Assembly (NCBI GenBank): GCA_012295275.1
Contig: CM022670.1
Location: 10,734,583-10,796,582, forward strand
Origin: Chrysomallon squamiferum
Taxonomy: Eukaryota > Mollusca > Gastropoda > Neomphalida > Peltospiridae
Direction of reading: 5' to 3'
Length of the DNA stretch: 62,000 bases
Positions 53,805 through 62,000 of the stretch are shown here, piece by piece. Both the position numbers and the translations under genes were made by a program. The notes beneath the pieces are model-generated. The model saw only the letters and a program-made list of their open reading frames with translations, was not told the DNA's origin and searched no databases. The first letter of the stretch is position 1. Each line of letters begins with the position of its first letter.

Positions 53805-56800
53805 GTAAGTATACAAAAAAAAAAAAAAATTATTTACACTTTTAGTGTTTATGTGTCAGTAATGATTTTATTTTTTTATCATTTTATTACATTTTCCATC
53901 ATTTATATCTATTTAATTGGTTATATTTCAGGTTAAATCAGTTGGTGCATTTGAATTTTTATTTTATTTGATTTTACAATTATTTCATTTTTAACTTGGT
54001 ATCTTAGTGCCTGAGGGACATTAGAAATAATCAAAATAGATATCCTTTACTTTTTGTTAATATCCTGCTATTTTTAAATACAGCTGATGGAATATGATTC
54101 AGGTTATAAAAATATCTGTCTTTGATAGCATTTTTAAATAAGCAGACAGCTTTTATGTTTATGTTTTTTTTTAATTTTATTAGTGCTTAAAGTAGATAAA
54201 GAACAATACTTATAGAAATTTATCCATTAGAAAATAATTCTGTGTACAAGATGATGTTCTGGAAGGAATTTGTAACTTATTTTTTCACTGAAGTTGTAAA
54301 GTAAATTTAATTGGTTTTTAATATTAATTTCTTGAAGAAGCTTATTTCTTCAAAATTACTTTTGTGATGTAAAGTGACATATTCCACAGACAGTTGATAC
54401 TTATTATTCTTAGAACAGCAACTTGACAATGAATTGCTGATGATACTGCTTGTGACACCACACACACACACACACATGCACTGGTATCATTTGACTCACA
54501 CTTTTTAAAATCATTTGAAAACTAGGTGAAATCAGAGTTTATGTATTTTTGTTATTGTAAATTATTTCTGAAACTGCATTTTCTTCGTTTTATATAAAAC
54601 TATTTTTCAAAAGTCCTCACTGATTTTATAGATGGTATTTGTTGAAAATTAAAGTGTACTGTATAACAGGCACTTCTTATGTTGATGATCATAATAATTT
54701 TATCTGCCAAAATTATTGTACAGTTATCATAAATTGTTTTGTAATTACTGATCTTTTACAACAGACAGGGAAAAATTAACAATAAATAATACTAAATGTA
54801 AAAAATTAAAAAATAAATTATAATTATTGAACTTCATCTTTTATAATAGAATATACAACATTTAGAATGGTTGATTCTAATATTTCTTTTGCTGAATTTT
54901 GTTTAAAAGCATTAGTGATAATTAAATATGAAAATTTGTTTAAATAATAGCTATCTAATTGAAAATCTTTATTAAACAAAATGTTCAACTCAGAAATGAA
55001 AAATAATGTGTCTGTGTTTGTATTACAAAAGAAAAAGAAATGTCAGCACATTCTATTTTTTTATAATTAAAAGAGGATTTAAAAACACTGTTAAGTAATC
55101 GATGAAATATTTGAAAAAGGATTATAATATACTTAGAATTTTATCTTTAAAAAAAAAAAAAAAAAATCAGAACCTATTAGGATTATGCTGTCAGTTATTT
55201 GAGTAATCAATAGTAATTAAAACTAACAATAGCTGCTCCATTGTGGATAACAAAAACAAAAAAGACAACAAGAAACAGTTTAGAAAGGGGTTAAAAAATT
55301 AAATAAAATAAAATAAAAAAGGACAGCTATCCTTTTTATGATATCTATAATGTTGTATGTGTACTAATTGCCATAAGATATATTTTTATTTATGTATTGC
55401 AGTTATTGCAAATACTAAAGCACTGCAGTGAAATAATATCATTGTAGAGAAACACAGAACCTGGCCTGTTTTTTATAAAATTATTTCTGATATAAAAATG
55501 TAAGAATGATTTCATTATTTAATCAGACAGACATATTTTTTCTTTCTTTTTTTCTAACTTTCTTTCTCTCGCTCTTCTTCTAAAAAAATGAATAAATAAA
55601 TGTTTTTTTATTATGACTGTATGAAATAACATTAAGATAAAAATAGAAAATGTCAGGATACAAATATTCCCACTGAGATTGTTATTTTATACATGTCACA
55701 ATTCTTTGCCAGAAAGTAACAAAAATGTAACTTGCAAATTATACACATAATGTGTTTAAGCCTGTTGTACAAGGCACCAAAGATACGTTAACATTTTTTA
55801 TAAATATAAATAATTAATTTAATTTCACATACTGTTTAATTAAAGTAACAATGAGAAAAAGTATTTTTCAATGAAAAGAATGTTTAAAAAATATCACTTT
55901 TAAAGTCAACTGCCTAGGCTTTTAAGTAAATTAAATTAATAGTAAGAGCCCATACAATATAAATAAACCACACCATTTAGAAATTAGCTTTGTAAAGAGT
56001 AGGCTAGACTGATGTCACTAAGGGACAGATAATTGAATTTACATCTAATTTCAGTCACATCATAACCATAAACAACAGCTTTTGAAATCAGTAATCTAAT
56101 AACCTGCCTAGAGACTTTCTAAAGTACAAGGTAATAATTAAAAGAAGAGCATCCATAACATCTGCTGGAATGTTTATCATCAACATATGTATACATAATA
56201 TATGAGGAAAATAATCAGTGTGTTCACTGAAGATAGTGTTTTTCTAATATGTAAATGATAATCAGAGCAACCCCTATGATTACCAGTGGTATTTAGCAAT
56301 GCATTGGTGTTAATATGTCAAGAAGATATTTTATTTATCTCAGAGCAAAATACCAAGACTAACATATATGAGAAAAATCCTATATGTTCTCTAGCACGTG
56401 AAAGTATCATCTTCAACTTGTTGGAAGAGAACTAAAAGAAAAATAATTAGATATGATTCAAGTTCAACAGTTCACTTAAGTCTGGCTCTGAACACAAACA
56501 GATTAAAACATGTTTACTTGTGGTCATGTCTTTGGAGAATTCTAGTGGCAGTAATACATGCAAGCATATGTACTTAGTCCTGCAGGGAACCACATGGGAA
56601 ATGCAGTGAAACATTTTGGGTTGCATTCATTACCTGAACTGGCTGAAAATAAATTTGTAATAAAACTATTTAATCTGTTGTAAAGCATTTGTATTTAAAC
56701 AAAAACATGTTTTTGTATTATAAAGTAAATCAAGTAGTTATGTAGGTTTATTTTATAATGTTAACCTGAAGTGTTGTAAGTTGATGGTTTTGTACAGGTC

Positions 56801-59165
56801 ATTGGCCATGGCAATATTGTACTGTATTAGTGTTTGACGACAGGTTTGTGATGTGCTTTATACTTTCCTGACTTTCCTGTAAAAGATCTTTATAACTATC
56901 TTCTAATATAACACTAGTCTTTAAAAAAAAATTAAAACAAAATATATATATATATATATATACAAAATGTTTTTTATATTCCACACCTTTTGTCTTCATA
57001 GATGATGGGTTTTCTGAAAGAATCAAAACTTCCAGAAACTGGCATTGCTTAAAACACAAAATGCAAGGCTCATATTTTCATCTTAGGACCAGAATTATTT
57101 TCAGACAATTTTGTGAAAGTCTACTCTCATCAGTATGCTTTAAAAATGTTTTGAATGTCATTAAACACTTAATCATTCATTCATTATTAATCTGTATGTT
57201 TCTAAAAATTATCACTTAATCATCTGGATTAGACAGAATGTATGTCTCGAAACTGTTGAAGCTATTCTTTGGTTTGGAACTAAACCTCTTGGGAAACTCA
57301 AATGTTGATATGACTGCTGGATCATTTATTGAGAAGACATTGTCTTATATATATAGAAAGATACTGAGAGTAAATCAGGTTAATTCTACTGAAAAAATGT
57401 CTACTATGACATACAACTAGAGTGACAAACACACAAATCGATAAAGTTTCAACAGTGTGTTAACTCATGATAATAACTTGATTCAGACTCAACCCAGACA
57501 AATTAACTATTTTTAAATTGTAATTGTGTCCTTCAAAGAATTATATTTTATTCTCAAAACTTTAATTATGTATGTAATAATATTAATAACCATCACAGAG
57601 TAAGTATTTATAATTGTGTTCATCAATGAAATATATTTTATTTGTAACTATTTTCATTTGACATGATAACTTGTTTATTGTTTTGAATTATTCGTTTATT
57701 TTTACCAGATTTATCTACAGCTATGTATTACATAAAGACTGCTTGCAGAATGAATCAACCTAGATTATTAAGTTTATCTGTTTCCTATTGCATTTCCTGT
57801 CTGTGAGAAATTTTTAAAAATGAATCTTACTTGTTAACCTGTGACTATAGACTATTGTACAGCAACCGTGGGTTTCATCTTTTATGCAGTTATAAGAATG
57901 TAAAATGTGGTACTGTGTTACTTTCTGAATATTGAATTGTCTGAATGAAAAAAATAATAATAAAAAAAATAGCTCTCCCAAAAAACCATATAATTTGCCA
58001 TTTAAACAAATCTCCTATGGTTAGGCCTTTTATGACACTGCATGCAACTTGGGATGAAAATATAAAATTTACTTTGTAGTGGCCTAGATCTTAGTGACCT
58101 ATAAATAGGTCTTCAGTGGTAGAACAGTATTGTTTAAAATTACTGATGGTCACAGATATGTGAACGACAGTGATAGTCTTGTCTGAAAATAGCTTTTATA
58201 ATTGACAGTCTCAATTAGGTTACAAAAAGGACACAAATGGAAAAACAAAAAATACAAGGCAAATCACATTAAGGAAAAAACAAAAATAAAAAAATATTTA
58301 TTAGAATAAAACACAAATAATACCCAATAAATATGATATCTCTTATCTGCAAAAACTGTATTCTTTTATTTGTTTATTTTGTAATATTTTTGTTTGGGTT
58401 ATTATTTTTGTTGGGTTTTCTTTGGGGTTTTCTTTTAGGATATAAGTAATATCTGATGTATCTTTTTTTTTTTTTTGCACTTTGTCAAGTGTTACTGTTT
58501 TATAGGTTGGTTTCTTATTTTATTTTTTTTCATTTATTCATTTTTTTAATTATTATTATTATTATTATTTTAAATAAAGTTTGCTTTGATCCACAAATAA
58601 AACATGATCTTTCTCACTGGATTTGTTGATTTTATTATTATTAATATATTTCTTCTGTTTTTTTATTTTTAAAAATTTTTTAATTCTGTTTCCCTTTTAA
58701 TAAATGTATGTTTTTTTTTCACTTTAGTTTTGTCAAGCTGTAACTTTTCTTTTTCTTTTTCGTATTTTCTTGTAAATTAAGCTTTGGGCTTTGGCTTTAT
58801 CAGGCTGTCATTGCTTGCATCTTGTTTTTTCAGGTATATTATTACAGGATTTGATTCCTGATGAGATAAATATGTTTTTTATTTAGCTTGTTGTTCACTG
58901 ATCATCCAATTCCTTTCTTAGTTCCTGAAGCATTAATTAGAAATAACAGCAGTTTTTTTCTTACTGATTTTAAAATCAAACTTCTTTTTCTCAAGTGTAG
59001 TCAATTATTTTTCAGATTCAAATAATTTTGGTTGAGCATTATTATTTTTATTATTATATTAAACACTAAAACCGAATAACAGAGTATATATATATATAAA
59101 TTATTTTTATAATTTATAATTGGAACATGTCAGATTAAAAATATATTTATCTGTTTTAGAAACCA

Positions 59166-59740
59166 ACCCAAACACACCTGCACACACACACTCAGCCAAA
59201 TATCAACAGCTGACAGTAAAACATGAATAGACCATGCAAAATTTTGAGCCTGTTACCTCAACAGGTGTTGCACATGCTTTTCATGCTGATTTTTTTTGTA
59301 CAGGTCATTGGCCATAGCAATGTTGTACTGTCATAGTATTAGTGTTAAACAAAATCTGGACAAGAAGTAGAAGCTAAGTAAGTTTTATAGTAGGTAATTT
59401 TATTCATTTATTTATTTATATATTTATTTTATATAAAAAAAAATTCTTGGGACAGAAGAAACATGTTCATTGTTAATGGGTTTTTTCTTGTTTTTTTGTT
59501 GTTGTTTTTTCAGAAAGTATCCCAAACACACCAGCAACACCCATAGCTAAATATCAACAGCTGACAGTAAAACATGCATTGTGCATGCAGAATTGTGAGC
59601 ATGTTACCTCAACAGGCACTGCACATGTTTTTTGTTTGTTTCTTGTATATATTTTGGCCTTTGTAAGTTGAACATTTTACTGTCATATTATCAGAGTTAG
59701 ATGAAAGATTAAAGAAAATCATGAAACAAGAAGCTATCTA
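59166..59740. repeat. 351-bp direct duplication with a third partial copy at 56795
   Basis: Segments starting at about 59166 and 59517 share CCCAAACACACC, ATATCAACAGCTGACAGTAA and GTTACCTCAACAGG at a constant offset of 351 bp. The GTACAGGTCATTGGCCAT segment inside the first copy (59299) also occurs at 56796, which indicates a dispersed repeat family. No coding frame is conserved. Confidence 0.75.
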
Positions 59741-60728
59741 ACTGTATAGTATGTTGTTTGATTCTTTGATTTTTTAATTTTTTTTTTAATTTTTTGCTTT
59801 TTTAAAAAGTAATTAACTTTTTTTTTTAAAAACCCAACTTAATGAACATAATTTTGTTTTTTATTTTATATTTTCTAAGGGAAATTAATTAATCTTGTTT
59901 TGATGTAAATATTTATTTGTTAATGATTTCAAGAACTTGATTCTATTACTGTAATGATTATATTATTGTAATTGTAGCAAAAGTTGTTTCTTTTCTTTTC
60001 TTTTCTTTTTCTTAAAATCTAATTTATATGTTTCATTTGTTTCTTAATCAAGCTAGATTTATTTTTGGTACTTTTGATCTGTTTTATACCTTTAGTTTTA
60101 ATTTGTTTAATTTTTCGATAAAATATTTGTTTTTAAAAAATGCTCTGGCTTAGCAGTAGAAATGTAAACCAAAAATTAAAATCACTTAATGCCCTGACGT
60201 TATTTGATACTATAGCTGATATGTGCTAGAATACTGTGTGTTATGTGCATGTGCATGTGTATGCTTGTTTTTTTTTCTTTCCTAATTTTTTTCTTTAAGT
60301 TGTAATGCCATAAATACATACTTATTTTGATTAGACTACCATTACTAGAAATAACTTTAGTGTGTGTGTCAGTCCATAGATTTTTAAATTCTTAGAAATC
60401 CAGGATGCATTTTAATCAAAGTACTAAGAAATAACTTCAGTTAATTAGTGTCGTAACTGATATGAAATCATACCAGGACATTAGGTTTTATATATTGCGT
60501 GTTGTGATGCTTTTGATTGGGTGTCATTAATATCACTCCTGCATCGAAATGTTTTTGAAGAGGTTATTTGATAACAGGAACTATTTCTCTCAGGAGATAA
60601 GTTTGGCACGCTTAGCTTTTTAAGAGCCAACCACATGTGCTGGCGAGCATTGCTGATAGTCTTTTGTTTGATAGCAAGAATCGCATCAGAAACACACTTC
60701 AGTGGTTTTTAGATTTAATTAGTCTTGA

Positions 60729-60835
60729 TATATAAAGGAGACGCATCTTGTTGTCCAGTAGTTATCTTTCAATTGATTCAGGAGCAAAAATACATTTTTA
60801 CAAGTGTTTGGAAAAAGAGAAGAAAAATATCTGTG
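60729..60835 (+). promoter_or_regulatory. Possible alternative promoter and first exon of the TBC1D gene
   Basis: TATATAAAGG at 60729-60738 is followed 26-28 bp later by an initiator-like CCAGTA (A at 60757). About 80 bp further on is a strong donor, GTGAA|GTAAGT, near 60835. CpG is locally raised (about 60450-60750) relative to the rest of the intron. Coding potential of the putative exon is unclear, so it may be non-coding. Confidence 0.35.
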
Positions 60836-61829
60836 AAGTAAGTTAAGATTACTGTTATATTATTAATATTATTATATTATTATTATTATTAAAATTATGA
60901 TGATGATGATGAAATAAAACTAATTATTATTATAATTATTATTATTATTATTATTAATGAAAATGTTACGGTAATTAATTGAATTTTTAAATGACTTTTT
61001 TTTTCCATAAAAATTACACTAATACCTTGTATAGATTTAAAACCTTAATATTCACAGTATTTATTTATTAGACTTTGTTACTTTTCAATTTTATGAGAGC
61101 TATGCAAAAATAAATATGGTGGATCCCATAGGTTGTTACTTACATTTGGTGTGTAAAACTTGAATATCAGTACTGTCCAATTTATTTATAAAAGAATCTG
61201 ACCACTGTAGTTCTCTTACGTAAATATTTTTAATATCATTCATTATTATCATTGTCATGATTATTAAGTTGGTGTAATGTCTATAATTAAGTCCATGTAT
61301 ACTTTGTAAAAGCTAGTTGACGTCATTCTTGTTCTTAGATGTCTTGTAATGTGTATATTTAGATTCTCTGTTTTACCCGTTGATGAAGCTTAAAACTACT
61401 AATCAGTGGAAGTTGATTGTGACAGTATTAAGCTGTTAGATAACAGCACTGTTGTATTTAAGTAATTACAAAGTGATTTTCAGTGATGTTGATACAAAGT
61501 TTTAACCAATAATCAGAAATGGTTTTATTCCTTTGAGATCATTATTGCTGCCACGATAAACATTTTATGTTTGTGTTGCTTTTTTGGATTGTTTATTTTC
61601 AAAATTCTTTCACTGGTGAGTAAATTCAGTTGTGAATTGAAAACAGATTTTGTCTGAAAGCATATTTTTTGAAGGTTTTATAAAAATTGAAGTGAAAATG
61701 TTGATAAAATTCAAAATTAACAATGATTTTGGTAATATGGATAAGGGACATTTGTTTAGCTGAAAAGATGGGGTGATATATATATACACGTAAATGCATT
61801 GTGAAAAAAGAAATGAATAAGCAAGAAAA

Positions 61830-61864
<35 letters not shown>

Positions 61865-62000
61865 TTAAATTATCTAAAATAATTTTTTATCTTTCCTTTG
61901 GCTATTTATTTAATTTTTGTGTACATGTGCTTCTTCTTGTCAGCTTGGCAGATTGTTTTTAGAGATGAAGTGTTGTCTCATGAAATAAATATTTAAAGTT

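Larger units (their letters stand above)
53805..62000 (+). other. First coding intron of the TBC1D gene
   Basis: At least 8.2 kb of AT-rich, CpG-poor sequence. I searched for an exon continuing the PTB domain and found none. It holds a (CA)n tract at 54459-54477, a dispersed repeat at 56795 and 59166-59720, a (TA)n tract at 56943-56961, short (ATT)n tracts at 60850-60955, (AAT)n at 61830-61857, and a possible alternative first exon at 60729-60835. Confidence 0.6.

Noticed and set aside
53936-53998. Possible second TBC1D exon after TATATTTCAG (VKSVGAFEF…)
   Set aside because: Runs into a stop with no donor and becomes low-complexity; unlike the expected PTB continuation.

Overview
The window looks like animal nuclear DNA, most likely from a lophotrochozoan and perhaps a mollusc. 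It is AT-rich and intron-bearing, full of poly(A)/poly(T), (CT)n/(GA)n, (CA)n, (TA)n, (AAT)n and (AAC)n tracts, with three spliced genes of bilaterian families. The phylum is an inference from repeat style and protein divergence; no species-diagnostic sequence was seen.

Left part (1-12.3 kb): repeat-rich intergenic DNA, then a complete four-exon plus-strand gene for a KLF5-type zinc-finger transcription factor (475 aa). It has a promoter with a CRE, a perfect CArG box, a TATA box and an initiator-like site, and a 3' UTR with two AU-rich nonamers. Together these suggest an immediate-early gene. Middle part (12.3-33.4 kb): no convincing coding gene. It holds a degenerate array of non-coding repeat units each carrying a CRE-like TGACGTC core, a decayed copy of KLF5 exon 3 with its flanking intron, many microsatellites, and several CpG-richer unique blocks that could be regulatory.

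Right part (33.4-62 kb): a complete nine-exon minus-strand UCHL3-type ubiquitin C-terminal hydrolase gene (227 aa, catalytic Q84/C90/H164/D179 all present). It includes a 12-nt microexon and one GC-AG intron. About 2.6 kb away, head to head, is the first coding exon of a plus-strand TBC1D1/TBC1D4 (AS160)-type Rab GTPase-activating protein whose remaining exons lie beyond the window. A 321-bp pogo-like MITE sits between the two starts. CpG dinucleotides are scarce through the UCHL3 and TBC1D gene bodies but return around the divergent start region and near 60.4-60.8 kb, where a TATA box and a strong splice donor suggest an alternative first exon.

The three genes are not an operon and do not form one pathway: a transcription factor, a deubiquitinase and a RabGAP. 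Their linkage is notable because relatives of the same three families (KLF5/KLF12, TBC1D4, UCHL3; and KLF3, TBC1D1, UCHL1) are linked on human 13q22 and 4p13-14. The window therefore probably preserves an ancient bilaterian linkage block, including the divergent UCHL-TBC1D orientation.
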